Source: Sphingobium fuliginis
GTDB lineage: Bacteria > Pseudomonadota > Alphaproteobacteria > Sphingomonadales > Sphingomonadaceae
Assembly (NCBI RefSeq): GCF_004152845.1
Contig: NZ_SEON01000005.1
Span: forward strand, 186,001-250,000
Direction of reading: 5' to 3'
DNA length: 64,000 nucleotides
In this document: positions 1 to 9,397 of the stretch, in pieces
Position numbering within the stretch: the stretch's first letter is position 1
Layout of the letters: every line of letters starts with the position of its first letter
Notes under the pieces: model-generated
The model's database searches: none
What the model was told of the DNA's origin: nothing
The model's input: only the letters and a program-made list of their open reading frames with translations
Translations under genes and position numbers: made by a program

Positions 1-79
1 TCGCGGAGACCGGGGACAGGCGTCCCCCGGCAACACGAAAAAGTTCGAGAGCGAGGTCAGGTCGGAGAGAAAAAATGAT

Positions 80-991
80 ATGGCTGCTGGCAGACTTCGG
101 TCCGCTCAAGGCCATTCATCCCTCCTTGAGGCTGTCTCGCAAGAAGTGGATGAAACGGAACGCCAGCTCAACATTCTGTCGGACGCTGATGGACAATTAG
201 CCGCCATCAAGAACGTCCTATTCGTAAAGGCTGCGGCCGAGATGGATGCCAATCAGCAAGCGATGGACCGGCTGGCAAAGGCGGACGCCACCGCGGTCCG
301 CATGACGCACGACGTTACCGCAGGCGGGCCGTCGCGGGAGCAGGCAGAAGCCGTCGAAGAGATTGAATCACCAGATCAAGCCGCACCTGCACAATCCCAA
401 ATGGTTGAAAGCTCGTCGATGGCGGAAGCTGCGCGAGCACGCGAATTGATGGACGAGGATCGCGAGAAGCGCCGGCAAAAGCCCCAGGCCAAGCAAATCG
501 ACAACACAAGCTTCAGCGACTGGTTCGACGCGGCGCAGCCTTTCAGGCTGGGTGAGCGACGCCAAGCAAGTCACGATGCTGCGATGGAATTGGAACTGTC
601 TGGCAAAGGCGCGCTTCTCCACAGTCAGGCATTCCAGCTTGTTCGTGACGCGTTCGTCAGCCCCGTACCGAAATTTTTCGTGGAACGGCAGGAGGAGGGC
701 GCTAGGCAGGTGTACGCTGAGAATGATGATCTTGTGCGGGCATATCGGAAACTCTCACACGACGACGCGAGCGCGCCCTTTCTTCTGGCGTTGCTGAATA
801 CGAGCCCAGCTCCTCCGGCCGATCTGGACGCCACGTTCAAACGTTTCGTCATAGGACGCGCGCGCCCGACGAATACTCAGGGAAAAAGGGTCACGGCCGC
901 CGCACGCCCGATCGAAGCCACAGAAGAAGCGCCTTCGCTCGTCGAACAACTCTATTTATCGGGACGGTTGAAAGGCGGGCCGGCAATATGA
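80..991 (+). CDS. hypothetical protein (303 aa)
   Basis: Family not recognised. The protein is polar and largely helical, with Glu/Ala/Gln-rich stretches over residues 20-140 that look coiled-coil prone, and a C-terminal half with hydrophobic segments around residues 180-260. There is no signal peptide or membrane segment. A purine-rich GGAGAGA stretch ends about 10 nt before the ATG; another ATG 5 nt upstream opens a different, short frame. It is the first of several co-directional hypothetical genes ending in a relaxase-like protein and an antitoxin-like gene, suggesting a mobile-element setting. The reading frame is long and well placed, so coding is likely; function is unknown. Confidence 0.6.
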   Translation: MAAGRLRSAQGHSSLLEAVSQEVDETERQLNILSDADGQLAAIKNVLFVKAAAEMDANQQAMDRLAKADATAVRMTHDVTAGGPSREQAEAVEEIESPDQAAPAQSQMVESSSMAEAARARELMDEDREKRRQKPQAKQIDNTSFSDWFDAAQPFRLGERRQASHDAAMELELSGKGALLHSQAFQLVRDAFVSPVPKFFVERQEEGARQVYAENDDLVRAYRKLSHDDASAPFLLALLNTSPAPPADLDATFKRFVIGRARPTNTQGKRVTAAARPIEATEEAPSLVEQLYLSGRLKGGPAI

Positions 992-1169
992 GGATGACAC
1001 AAATTGCTGACGTCCATCGTCAGCAGCAGTTGTCCGCTGCCATCGGGCGATGAGCAGCACTTGCCCGTGAGAAGCTTGGATGAGGGAAGTGGCTGTCGCT
1101 GAAAAGTGAAAGACATTCCCAAGCACCGGGATCGCAGCCGTCCCGGTTCTGACAAGCGAGTACTAACTC

Positions 1170-1703
1170 ATGTTTTACCTCAACGAAGAAGACCGGCAAC
1201 GCGAGGCGCTGGCAAAAAATGGCACGATCGCTCTCGCTACCATTGCTGGCTGGCAGACAGAGCCATGCGCCAACGTCCTGCCTCCGGTGCTTGCAGGATA
1301 TGATTACTGCCGTGGGCCGGACCTCGTTCTCGCCCATTGGCGCCGGAACGTGTCCCTCGGCCGACTTCTCGCGGCCGTGCGCGAAACACGGCTCGACCTG
1401 CTGCTGGTGGAGCCCGCGTGGATCGGGACGGCGGCCGACTTCCGTATCTCTGCGATCCTTTGCCGTGAAGGCGACACGCACGTCTTTCGGGGCCTGCGTT
1501 TGTGGGCGGCAGACATTAACGGACCAAATTGGCTGATCCCCGATCCTTCGGATCGGGATCTGGATCCGCGCTGCTTCGATCTCGCCATGAAGCGCATGAC
1601 ACCAGACGAGCAAGTGCCCTTCAGCGACCCTGAGACCCGCGACCTTGGTCTGCTGGTCGGCGGTATCCGGTGGAAGGCTATGGCGGGGGGCCACCTCATA
1701 TAA
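1170..1703 (+). CDS. hypothetical protein (177 aa)
   Basis: Unrecognised soluble protein. The N-terminus (FYLNEEDRQREALAKNG) is charged, followed by alternating hydrophobic and polar stretches suggesting a small alpha/beta fold; two Cys lie near residues 30 and 47. No signal peptide or transmembrane segment. The start is the first ATG in frame and no strong Shine-Dalgarno is visible, so it is uncertain. It lies in the same-strand row of hypothetical genes, about 180 nt after the previous one and 200 nt before the next. Confidence 0.5.
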   Translation: MFYLNEEDRQREALAKNGTIALATIAGWQTEPCANVLPPVLAGYDYCRGPDLVLAHWRRNVSLGRLLAAVRETRLDLLLVEPAWIGTAADFRISAILCREGDTHVFRGLRLWAADINGPNWLIPDPSDRDLDPRCFDLAMKRMTPDEQVPFSDPETRDLGLLVGGIRWKAMAGGHLI

Positions 1704-1904
1704 GCATGGGCTGCGAATTCGCGGCCCAGTCTGCCGAGAGCAGCACCGCCTCCATTGGCTTGGAGAAATCTGCTGCCCGCCACCAGCGAGCAACAGCGGT
1801 GAAAGAACAGGAAGCTCAGGCAGCTGAGCGAAGTGAAATGAAAATCGGGAGATGCGTGGCTCGGCTCGTTGACCATGCTCCCCTGCAAATAAGGTACATA
1901 TCGA

Positions 1905-2429
1905 ATGAACATGCCCATCATGTCGCGTCCCGCAGGGGAGGCGCAAACCCAGCCGTTTGTCCGTGAGGCGGTGCGCCGCCGCTTGCTGGCGGTCGCGCAT
2001 CAGATCGGTGGATTAATCGATTTAGAGCCTCACCACCGGCTTCCCGGCGCCGAGGGCGGAATACTGCTCATGGAGCGCAATCTACTCGTCACAGGCACGT
2101 CGCAGTTTCGGCCGCTCGGCTGGGATCCGGCCGAAGAAATATGCCTACGGCATGGCCTGGATATCCTGCTGCTCCGCTTCGACGCTTACCAGGTGAGCTT
2201 CGACATCTGCATGCATAGCCGCAACTCGTGGCTTATCGATTACCGCGGCTGGTCGGCCGACGGAGAACTCTGGTTCGTTCCGCGTGCCGATGATGGCAGT
2301 CCATATTTGAAGGCCAGTCAATATAGCCTCCTTCTTACCGATCATCCACCTTTTGCCAGCGCCCGCCAACGCGAAGCGGGACTCGCCGCTGCTTGCCCAT
2401 GGAATGCGCCGAAGGAGGTCCGCGCGTGA
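1905..2429 (+). CDS. hypothetical protein (174 aa)
   Basis: Unrecognised protein. It has a helical N-terminus (residues 18-40), then a beta-rich middle with several Trp/Tyr/Phe (for example NSWLIDYRGW near residue 108 and LWFVPRADDGSPYLK near 123). No signal peptide or membrane span. Its stop overlaps the GTG start of the next gene (GTGA), so the two are probably translationally coupled and may work together. The coupling partner carries a relaxase-like motif, hinting at DNA mobilisation, but this protein itself gives no functional clue. Confidence 0.55.
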   Translation: MNMPIMSRPAGEAQTQPFVREAVRRRLLAVAHQIGGLIDLEPHHRLPGAEGGILLMERNLLVTGTSQFRPLGWDPAEEICLRHGLDILLLRFDAYQVSFDICMHSRNSWLIDYRGWSADGELWFVPRADDGSPYLKASQYSLLLTDHPPFASARQREAGLAAACPWNAPKEVRA

Positions 2430-3022
2430 GGACGAAGACAAAAACGAAGATAGTGGCGAAGCCCGAGCCAGAAGCACTTTCCTGCTTTCGGGCCGATTGC
2501 AGCGGCCAGCCGGATTTCCGGTATCACCGCTATTTCTGGAAGGAGAGCGGGCCGAGAACCGGGATCGCCGCCACGGTTCGCGCCAAGTTGCAGCCTGCCG
2601 GACACCAGGCTGCCAGGCATGATCTGCTGCTGCCCCCCACATCACCAGGGGAGTATTCGGACCTGGATCATCTGCTTGCGCGCTTCGATGCGACGCAACC
2701 TTCGATCGAAAGGAATGGCTTTGCTCAGTTCACGATCGACCTCAGCAGCGATCTTCCCCTCCATGTCAGTTGGGAGGAGATCCGAGCCTGGGTACGAGCC
2801 TATTTCGTCAGCCGGCTCCAGCTTGCGGCCCTCATGGTTTTACACGCTCCGTTCATGGCCGGCTCGGCGAATGATCCACATGTCCACATCCTGCTCCCTG
2901 CCAGAAGGCTGAGCGCGAATGGCTTTGGCTTGCATGCCCGGGACGTTTGCTGCGACGAAGGTCATGCGGAGGCGCAGCGCGACTGGAACGCGTTCCGAGC
3001 GGCTGGGCAGTTCAATGCCTGA
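2426..3022 (+). CDS. small MobA/MobL-relaxase-like protein
   Basis: A 198-aa protein starting at a GTG that overlaps the preceding stop; AAGGAGG lies 7 nt upstream and fixes this start. Residues about 100-170 resemble the catalytic region of MobA/MobL-type HUH relaxases: an ID-LS/LP strand, a FVSRLQLAALMVLH helix-strand with H140, then the pair H152-x-H154 in NDPHVHILLPARRL, which matches the NPHAHIL metal-binding motif of that family, followed by an NGFG segment. The usual N-terminal tyrosine region and helicase or primase domains are absent, so it is either a minimal relaxase-like domain or a remnant. The match is by eye to the motif and moderately certain. Confidence 0.5.
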   Translation: MRTKTKTKIVAKPEPEALSCFRADCSGQPDFRYHRYFWKESGPRTGIAATVRAKLQPAGHQAARHDLLLPPTSPGEYSDLDHLLARFDATQPSIERNGFAQFTIDLSSDLPLHVSWEEIRAWVRAYFVSRLQLAALMVLHAPFMAGSANDPHVHILLPARRLSANGFGLHARDVCCDEGHAEAQRDWNAFRAAGQFNA

Positions 3023-3111
3023 TCAACAAGAAAGCGGCAGCGGTGGCCGGACTTTCCAAAGGCATCCAGCCATCAGCACGCCGCACAGCGGCCACTGCGC
3101 GGGAATCAGCC

Positions 3112-3504
3112 ATGTCCATTGAGAAGCGTGGGACCAACGAAGTATCCGAAAACCTCGGCGGGCCAGCCTTGCGGACCTTTTTCGGTATCGCCGATGCCTG
3201 GCATCTCAGTGAAGCGGAGCAGATGAAGCTGCTCGCTATCTCCCGCCGGCCAACCCTCCATCGGTGGAGGGTTGGCAAAGCCGCCAGGCTGGGCCGAGAC
3301 CGGTTGGAGAGGATCAGCTACGTCCTCGGCATATTCAAGGCGATTAACATCCTCCTGCCGGATCCTGCACGAGCCAGTGCGTGGATGCGCGCGGCAAACA
3401 GCGCCGACGTGTTTGGGGGAGGTACGGCGCTTGAGCGGATGTCCCGCGGCAACGTTGCGGATCTTTATGTCGTCCGCCAGTATCTCGATGCTCAACTAAG
3501 CTGA
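3112..3504 (+). CDS. MbcA/ParS/Xre-type antitoxin-like protein
   Basis: A 130-aa protein matching the DUF2384-type antitoxin layout: an N-terminal helical Xre-like part (LRTFFGIADAWHLSEAEQ, RRPTLHRWR) and a C-terminal toxin-binding segment with FGGGTALERM followed by a DLYVVRQYLDA helix. These antitoxins normally neutralise RES-domain toxins that ADP-ribosylate or degrade NAD-related targets, and repress their own operon. No RES toxin gene follows; the next 190 nt are non-coding and then an opposite-strand copA begins. It is therefore an orphan, perhaps a transcriptional regulator. The frame is open upstream to about 2947; ATG 3112 is preferred because conserved sequence starts just after it, GTG 3043 is an alternative. 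Confidence 0.7.
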   Translation: MSIEKRGTNEVSENLGGPALRTFFGIADAWHLSEAEQMKLLAISRRPTLHRWRVGKAARLGRDRLERISYVLGIFKAINILLPDPARASAWMRAANSADVFGGGTALERMSRGNVADLYVVRQYLDAQLS

Positions 3505-3627
3505 CAGGGCAATTCGCCTCGCTGTTTCCGGCTGGACCTGGCCGGTAGGCGAATGTCCGGTTCGGAACGTGGTCGCGGGGATAGCTGTCATTCACGCGGC
3601 GTCGGCTAACGAACCTTTGCGGTCTCA

Positions 3628-3648
3628 GGACCGGTCAGTCCGTTTTTT
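3628..3648 (+). terminator. weak rho-independent terminator
   Basis: A short hairpin (GGAC, 6-nt loop, GTCC) followed by G and six T. It lies 124 nt after the antitoxin-like gene and before the oppositely oriented copA. The stem is only 4 bp, so this is tentative. Confidence 0.35.
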
Positions 3649-3695
3649 CATTAAGCTGAATTGCCAGTCGCCAGTTCCTTGCGCCACTCCCACTT

Positions 3696-5927
3696 TCACA
3701 GTTTCACTTGGTTCAATCGCAACGCATTGCCGACCACGCTGACCGAGGACAAAGCCATGGCAGCAGCCGCGATGATCGGCGAGAGAAGAAGGCCGGAAAA
3801 GGGATAGAGCAGGCCGGCGGCAATAGGCACACCGGCGGCATTGTAGATGAAGGCAAAGAACAGATTCTGCCGGATGTTGGACATGGTTGCTCGGCTCAAC
3901 GCCCGTGCCCGCACGATGCCTGTCAGATCACCATGGAGCAGCGTCACTGCGGCGCTTTCGATCGCGACATCGGTGCCCGAACCCATGGCGATACCGATAT
4001 CGGCGGCGGCGAGTGCCGGGGCATCATTGACTCCGTCTCCGGCCATCGCCACGATATGACCTTCGCCCTGGAGGCGCGCGACCACTGCGCTCTTCTGATC
4101 GGGCAGCACCTCCGCTTCCACCTGTTCGATGCCGAGCCGTCGTCCGACCGCTTGCGCCGTCGTGCGATTGTCGCCGGTGAGCATGACCACAACGATGCCC
4201 GCTTTGCGCAAGGCGGCGAGCGCTTCAGCTGTGGTCGGCTTGATGGCGTCGGCAATGGCAAAAGCGCCCGCAACCGTGCCGTCGATAGAAATGGAGATGG
4301 CGGTTGCGCCGTCTCCTCGCAGTGCGTCTGCCTGCCAGGCCAGCGCAGCAACCGAAATGCTGCCTTCCTCCAGGAAGCGGGCATTGCCGAGCATAATATG
4401 CTTGCCCTCGACAGTGCCGACGGCCCCCTTCCCAGTCGGGGAGTCAAAGCCATCGACCGGCGGCAGCGTCAGGCCGCGCGCCTCGGCCGCAGCTACGATC
4501 GCCAGCGCTAGGGGATGTTCGGAAGCCCGCTCAACCCCGGCGGCAAGCCGGAGAAGGTCATTTTCCTCAAAGCCCGGAACGGCAAGGATGTTGACGACCG
4601 ATGGCTTGCCCTCGGTCAATGTGCCGGTCTTGTCGACGACCAGTGTGTCGACCCTTTCCATCCGCTCCAGTGCCTCGGCATTCTTGATGAGCACGCCAAG
4701 GCCTGCACCGCGACCGATACCTACCATGATCGACATGGGCGTCGCGAGGCCGAGGGCACAGGGGCAGGCGATGATGAGGACGGCAACCGCCACGATCAGG
4801 CCATGAGCGAAGCGTGGTTCGGGACCCCAGATCGCCCAGATCGCAAAGGCCGTGATCGCCACCAGCAGCACGGCAGGGACGAACCATCCGGCCACCTGAT
4901 CGGCCAGCCGCTGGATCGGCGCGCGGGAACGCTGCGCCTGCGCCACCATCTGGACGATGCGGGCAAGCATGGTGTCGCGGCCGACCTTTTCGGCGCTGAC
5001 GACGAGCGCGCCGCTCTGGTTGATGGTGCCGCCGATCACTTGGTCTCCGATCGTTTTTGTAACAGGCATGGATTCGCCGGTCACCATCGACTCATCAATC
5101 GCCGAGCGGCCCTCCTCGACCACCGCGTCGACCGGCACCTTTTCGCCTGGACGCACCCGCAACCTGTCGCCGACCACGACCTGATCCAGCGAGACTTCCT
5201 CATCGCTGCCATCGCCGCGCAGCCTTCGCGCGGTCCTGGGCGCGAGGTTGAGCAGAGCCTTGATTGCCCCAGACGTGCGCTCGCGGGCGCGCAGTTCGAG
5301 AAGCTGGCCCAGCAACACCAGCACGGTGATTACCGCCGCCGCCTCGAAATAGACGGCGACGCCACCATTTTCCCTGAAAGCCATGGGGAAGATGTCCGGC
5401 GCAAGCGTCGCCACCACGCTATAGGCCCAGGCGACACCAGTCCCCATGGCAATAAGCGTGAACATGTTGAGGTTACGGGTCTTGAGCGACAGCCAGGCCT
5501 TTTGGAAGAAGGGCCAGCCACCCCACAGGACAACGGGCGTGGCGAGCAGGAACTGAATCCAGGTCGACATCCGCTCGGTAACAAGATGGTGGAGTGCCGG
5601 GACGAGGTGGCCACCCATTTCCAGCGCAAACACCGGTAGCGTCAGCACAAGGCTGATCCAGAAGCGACGCGTCATGTCGACAAGCTCGGCGCTCGGACCG
5701 GCCTCAGCCATGGCGATTTCGGGTTCCAGCGCCATGCCGCAGATCGGACAGGCGCCGGGATGATCCTGCCGGATCTCCGGGTGCATCGGACAGGTCCAGA
5801 TGGTCGAGGACGCTATCGGTTTTGGACCAGTCTTCCTGTGACCTGGATCATCTGCTTGCGACATTCCGGCATGGCTCGCGCCGCAGTCTGGACCGTGCCC
5901 ATGATGCGCGTCGTGATCATGCTTCAT
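3696..5927 (-). CDS. copA: copper-translocating P1B-type ATPase CopA (copy 1)
   Basis: A 743-aa heavy-metal efflux ATPase of the inner membrane exporting Cu(I) (or Ag(I)). The N-terminus is His-rich ([10 protein letters not shown]), followed by a heavy-metal-binding domain at about residues 45-70 with the pattern CPMHPE...[10 protein letters not shown]. The core holds TGES (282-285), the transmembrane CPC ion-binding motif (388-390), the phosphorylation site DKTGT (D432), the HP motif (471-472) and GDGVND near 640. It is divergent from the DUF2933 gene across a short region with a palindrome, so shared metal-responsive control is likely. A second, very similar copy lies at 51204-53369. Family assignment is firm; exact metal preference is inferred. 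Confidence 0.95.
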   Translation of the reverse strand: MKHDHDAHHGHGPDCGASHAGMSQADDPGHRKTGPKPIASSTIWTCPMHPEIRQDHPGACPICGMALEPEIAMAEAGPSAELVDMTRRFWISLVLTLPVFALEMGGHLVPALHHLVTERMSTWIQFLLATPVVLWGGWPFFQKAWLSLKTRNLNMFTLIAMGTGVAWAYSVVATLAPDIFPMAFRENGGVAVYFEAAAVITVLVLLGQLLELRARERTSGAIKALLNLAPRTARRLRGDGSDEEVSLDQVVVGDRLRVRPGEKVPVDAVVEEGRSAIDESMVTGESMPVTKTIGDQVIGGTINQSGALVVSAEKVGRDTMLARIVQMVAQAQRSRAPIQRLADQVAGWFVPAVLLVAITAFAIWAIWGPEPRFAHGLIVAVAVLIIACPCALGLATPMSIMVGIGRGAGLGVLIKNAEALERMERVDTLVVDKTGTLTEGKPSVVNILAVPGFEENDLLRLAAGVERASEHPLALAIVAAAEARGLTLPPVDGFDSPTGKGAVGTVEGKHIMLGNARFLEEGSISVAALAWQADALRGDGATAISISIDGTVAGAFAIADAIKPTTAEALAALRKAGIVVVMLTGDNRTTAQAVGRRLGIEQVEAEVLPDQKSAVVARLQGEGHIVAMAGDGVNDAPALAAADIGIAMGSGTDVAIESAAVTLLHGDLTGIVRARALSRATMSNIRQNLFFAFIYNAAGVPIAAGLLYPFSGLLLSPIIAAAAMALSSVSVVGNALRLNQVKL

Positions 5928-5958
5928 ATGTCCGTTGCTCCAACGTGGCTCCGACGGG

Positions 5959-5977
5959 GCCTGACATTCTGTCAGGC
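5959..5977. promoter_or_regulatory. palindromic operator candidate between copA and DUF2933 gene
   Basis: GCCTGACATTCTGTCAGGC is a perfect inverted repeat with 8-nt arms around 3 nt. It sits 32 nt upstream of copA and 86 nt upstream of the divergent DUF2933 gene, the position expected for a shared operator of a metal-responsive regulator. The regulator is not in the window and the site does not obviously match the CueR/MerR spacing. Confidence 0.4.
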
Positions 5978-6062
5978 GGCAGGGCTGTGGCTGAATGCGT
6001 AACTATACCTAAAGCTGGGATGGGATGAGCACATTACCATCAGGCGTCACGGAGGTGATATG

Positions 6063-6269
6063 ATGTCAAAAACCAGCAATATGGCGCTCATGTTCGCGGT
6101 TGCCGTTCTGGCGGGACTGCTGTTCTACGCGGCGCGCGAGCATTGGGGACATATTTTTGGACTGGCTCCCTATCTTCTCTTTCTGGCCTGCCCCGCAATG
6201 CATCTCTTCATGCACCACGGCCACGGGCATCATAATAACCATGGTGATGGAGGGACACCCAAGCCCTGA
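6063..6269 (+). CDS. DUF2933 small membrane protein
   Basis: A 68-aa protein with two hydrophobic segments (about residues 7-24 and 31-48) and a His-rich tail (MHHGHGHHNNHG). This fits the DUF2933 family, small inner-membrane proteins often found beside copper or silver resistance genes; the tail probably binds metal ions. GGAGG ends 7 nt before ATG 6063; ATG 6060 is adjacent but too close to the ribosome site. It is divergent from copA and upstream of a DUF411 gene, consistent with a copper-handling cluster. Confidence 0.75.
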   Translation: MSKTSNMALMFAVAVLAGLLFYAAREHWGHIFGLAPYLLFLACPAMHLFMHHGHGHHNNHGDGGTPKP

Positions 6270-6324
6270 CTATCCACTATATCCTAATGACTGGCGCGGT
6301 TACACAATTGTCCATGATGCCGGT

Positions 6325-6352
6325 CTGGCCCCTCACTGCGACGAAGGGCCAG
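6325..6352. terminator. hairpin downstream of DUF2933 gene
   Basis: CTGGCCC and GGGCCAG form a perfect 7-bp stem around a 14-nt loop, 55 nt after the DUF2933 stop and followed by TGATTTTC. It may end that transcript, but the T-run is weak. Confidence 0.3.
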
Positions 6353-6476
6353 TGATTTTCAGATTTCAACGGCCATATCCAAAGGTTTCGTCAGAAATTC
6401 AAACCTGTAAAAGTGTCAGATTGAGGGGTCGCGTGATCATGCGCGTATGGAGAATCAGGCAAGGAGAGTTCGAACT

Positions 6477-6911
6477 ATGAAACGTCAGCTGATTGCAGCG
6501 ACAGTGATGCTGCTTTCGACCGCAGCCAGCGCGGCCACGCCGATCATCGTGCATCGCGATCCGGGCTGCGGCTGCTGCGAGAAATGGGCTGCGCAGGTCC
6601 AGACCCAGTTCGGCCGCCGCGTGACCATGATCGACGATCAGGCGAGAGGCGCTTTTCAGAAGGCGCGTGGGGTTCCGACAACGCTCGTGTCCTGCCACAC
6701 CGCCGTGATCGACGGCATGGTGTTCGAAGGCCATGTTCCGATCACAGACATGAAGCGCGTCCTTGCTCAGCGCCCCAGGGGTGTGTCCGGTCTTGCTGTC
6801 TCCGGAATGCCCCTTGGCTCTCCCGGAATGGAAGTGCCGGGCCAGCCCCCCCAACACTATGTCGTCACCGCCTTTGGTGCGGGCGGCACGAGGGTCTTCG
6901 CGCGCCATTGA
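6477..6911 (+). CDS. DUF411 metal-binding periplasmic protein
   Basis: A 144-aa exported protein: a signal peptide (MKRQLIAATVMLLSTAASA) is followed by HRDPGCGCCEKWA, the CxCC signature of DUF411 proteins (CopG-like), a thioredoxin-like fold found with copper resistance operons. Later motifs VPTTLVSCHTAVIDG and VFEGHVP are also typical, including the Cys-His pair. It probably binds Cu(I) in the periplasm. AAGGAG lies 9 nt before the ATG at 6477; an in-frame ATG at 6447 would add a useless leader. It lies 207 nt after the DUF2933 gene on the same strand. Confidence 0.85.
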   Translation: MKRQLIAATVMLLSTAASAATPIIVHRDPGCGCCEKWAAQVQTQFGRRVTMIDDQARGAFQKARGVPTTLVSCHTAVIDGMVFEGHVPITDMKRVLAQRPRGVSGLAVSGMPLGSPGMEVPGQPPQHYVVTAFGAGGTRVFARH

Positions 6912-6941
6912 AACCGGAGAGTGAGCTGTCGCGAGGCTTAG

Positions 6942-7013
6942 CTACGACAGATATGGTCGTGAGCCAGCGATCTCCGCCAAGGCCGCTCCCACATAGACAA
7001 AAAACATCTGCAT
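6942..7013 (-). pseudogene. remnant of a YnfA/UPF0060 family gene
   Basis: A 23-codon minus-strand frame encodes an N-terminus with FFVYVGAALAEIAG, which closely matches the start of YnfA/UPF0060 small membrane proteins (family proteins are about 105-110 aa with four helices). After AEIAG the family sequence stops matching and a stop codon follows within six residues. I read this as a truncated leftover in the otherwise gene-free 6912-7245 interval between the DUF411 gene and the TonB receptor gene. Confidence 0.4.
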
Positions 7014-7245
7014 GGCTGCCCGTACCAGGCGAGATAGTCCATGTCGGTACGACAGGATGCAAAAGGACGAGCAGCAGCACCGCCAGCGCCCGCTCGGAAA
7101 TGAGAGTTAATGTCCAGTCCATCCAATCCGAATCGGACATGTTGGAGGAAATGGTGTGTGCGACCCGAGAGGCTTGGCATCTCCAAGTTTCTTCACTGGG
7201 CCGGCCAGATGGCCGGCCCTATTTTTCGGAAATGCCGCCGAGAGC

Positions 7246-9357
7246 CTAATCCCTCCCGCCCATGAAATTATAGCGCAGCGTCAGCATGGCGGCACGTGGC
7301 GCACCGGGCAGGTTGAGGTTGGCGCTCGTGCCATGGCCCGACACAATATAATGTTTATCGAAGATATTGGTCACGTTGACCTGCGCGGTGATCGGACCCA
7401 GCCGATACCATGCCATCGCATCCGCCGTGAAATAGCTCGGCAGCGTCACGGTGTTGGCCGGATCAGCGAAACGGTTGCTGACATAGTTGCCGCCCGCGCC
7501 CAGGCCGAAGCTGTCACTGAAATCCTTGGCAATCCACGCATTGGCGGCATGGCGTGGCGTAATGGTGGCGCGCTTGCCGATCAGCGCCGCATTGGCCGAG
7601 TCCGCGATCTTGGCATCCAGATAGGCATAGCCCAGGATCGCCCGCCAGCCATTTTCCAGATTGACCGTGCCCGACAGTTCGATGCCGCGCGTGCGCTGTA
7701 CACCGATAGGGATGAGCACGGTCGGAGCGGCAGGATTGGCAGCCTTGATCCCCGAACGGCGCAGATTGAACGCCGAAATGGTGGTTACGATCCGGCCGTC
7801 GAGGAAATTGAACTTGGCGCCCGCTTCCTTGTTCTCGGTCTTTTCCGGCGCGATGTCGGCATTGTTGGCCGCAATGGAGAAGGCTTCGCCCGACGGCTGA
7901 AAGGAACGGCTCCAGGAGACATAGTAGGACTGGCTCTCCGTCGGCTGCCAGACGAGACCAGCGCGCGGGCTGCCCTTGGTGTCGGTGCGGGACAGGTCGG
8001 AACGGCCGGGCAGATGATCGTCCGTGGCCTGCTTGAACCGGTCATAGCGTGCGCCGACCAGCGCCTTCAGATGTTCGCCGATCGACACCAGATCCTGCAC
8101 ATAATAGCCCAGCGTATCGAAGGTGCCGCGATTGTCGGCAGTCAGGCTGCCGTTGGTCGTGATGACAGGCAGGACCGGGTTGAACAGATCGACGGTCGCG
8201 ATGCCGTTGCGAGAATAGGTCGCGACATCCTTGATCTGCCGCCCGACCTCGACACCGAAGAGCAGTTGATGCTCCATGCCGGCGAAGCGCACCTTACGCA
8301 TCAGTTCCAACTGATCGAACCAGCCATGTTCGTTGCGATCCAGGGCCGAGCGGTTGAGCGACGCGGTCCGCGCTACCTCGTTGACCGAGCCGACCAGCGT
8401 GTTCTGCCGGTCGAGCCGATAGTCATAATAGCGCAAGGCATTGCGGATACTGGTATCGTCATCGATCCGGTGGGTCAGCGTGACCGTGCCCGAATAGACT
8501 TTCGACTGGCTGTAATCATCCTTCCGTGCGTTGGCCGAACCATAATAAGTGGAGCGTGGCACATCGACCGGGCGCCCCTGAAAAGCGGGGATACCGAAGT
8601 CTGTCACGCGCCGGTCGCGCAGATAGTCGCCCTGGACCAGCAATTGCGTCCGATCGCTGAGCTTGAGCGATACCGACGGCGCAATCGTCTCGCGGCGCAG
8701 GAACTGCTGGCTGCGGAAACCATCGGCGCGCTCGATGGCGCCGGTCAGGCGAAAGGCTGCGATGCTGCCTTCGGGCGCGATGCCGATGTCGGCTTCGGCG
8801 CGACGGTCGTCCCAGCTGCCATAGCTGATGCCGATCTCGCCCAGATTGACGCCCGGCTTCTTGGTCACACGGTTGATGAGGCCGCCCGAAGACCCCCGGC
8901 CGAATAGGACCGACGCGGGCCCCTTGATGACCTCCACTCGCTCGATATTCGAAAGGTCGCGGAAATAGAGCGCGTCATCGCGCAGCCCGTCCACGAACTG
9001 GTCGGCGATGGCGGAAAAGCCACGGATCGATACCTGGTCGCGCTGACCATCGCCATGCGAGAAACCGACGCCGGGAATATTCTTGAGCACATCCTGCATC
9101 GAGAGGGCGCGCTGGTCGCGCATGACCGCCTCCGTCACGACATCAACGGTCTGGGGAATATCCTTCAGCGGCGCGTCGATCTTCACCGCGCTGACCTGTT
9201 TCGGCGTATAATCAAGGCGGTCTGCCGTGACGATGATGTCGGACCGCTCCGCTTCATCGGCATGGGCCTGCGTGGACAGAGCCACCGCGCCAAGCGCCAC
9301 GGCAGCATGCAAGCGACCCGCCAAAAATCGCGGAAATATGGACCTCTCGCGAACCAT
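7246..9357 (-). CDS. TonB-dependent siderophore receptor
   Basis: A 703-aa outer-membrane receptor. It has a signal peptide ending near residue 33 (STQAHA), a plug domain (about 45-165) with DIPQTVDVVTEAVMRDQ, the RGF segment and IERVEVIKGPASVLFGRG, then a 22-strand barrel with repeated aromatic strands to the C-terminus. The plug wording fits the TonB siderophore receptor group (FhuE/FpvA-like). It imports a ferric-siderophore-type ligand with TonB-ExbBD energy. A TGCGA-TCGCA dyad 41 nt upstream suggests Fur control. The C-terminus carries a short MGGRD extension beyond the usual terminal aromatic residue. Ligand unknown. Confidence 0.9.
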   Translation of the reverse strand: MVRERSIFPRFLAGRLHAAVALGAVALSTQAHADEAERSDIIVTADRLDYTPKQVSAVKIDAPLKDIPQTVDVVTEAVMRDQRALSMQDVLKNIPGVGFSHGDGQRDQVSIRGFSAIADQFVDGLRDDALYFRDLSNIERVEVIKGPASVLFGRGSSGGLINRVTKKPGVNLGEIGISYGSWDDRRAEADIGIAPEGSIAAFRLTGAIERADGFRSQQFLRRETIAPSVSLKLSDRTQLLVQGDYLRDRRVTDFGIPAFQGRPVDVPRSTYYGSANARKDDYSQSKVYSGTVTLTHRIDDDTSIRNALRYYDYRLDRQNTLVGSVNEVARTASLNRSALDRNEHGWFDQLELMRKVRFAGMEHQLLFGVEVGRQIKDVATYSRNGIATVDLFNPVLPVITTNGSLTADNRGTFDTLGYYVQDLVSIGEHLKALVGARYDRFKQATDDHLPGRSDLSRTDTKGSPRAGLVWQPTESQSYYVSWSRSFQPSGEAFSIAANNADIAPEKTENKEAGAKFNFLDGRIVTTISAFNLRRSGIKAANPAAPTVLIPIGVQRTRGIELSGTVNLENGWRAILGYAYLDAKIADSANAALIGKRATITPRHAANAWIAKDFSDSFGLGAGGNYVSNRFADPANTVTLPSYFTADAMAWYRLGPITAQVNVTNIFDKHYIVSGHGTSANLNLPGAPRAAMLTLRYNFMGGRD

Positions 9358-9397
9358 TCAGAACCCCTGTTGATACAATTTACGACAAATATGCTAT

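Noticed and set aside
3505..3695. RES-domain toxin partner for the antitoxin-like gene
   Set aside because: Looked for downstream and upstream; the 190-nt gap is non-coding and upstream genes do not resemble RES toxins.
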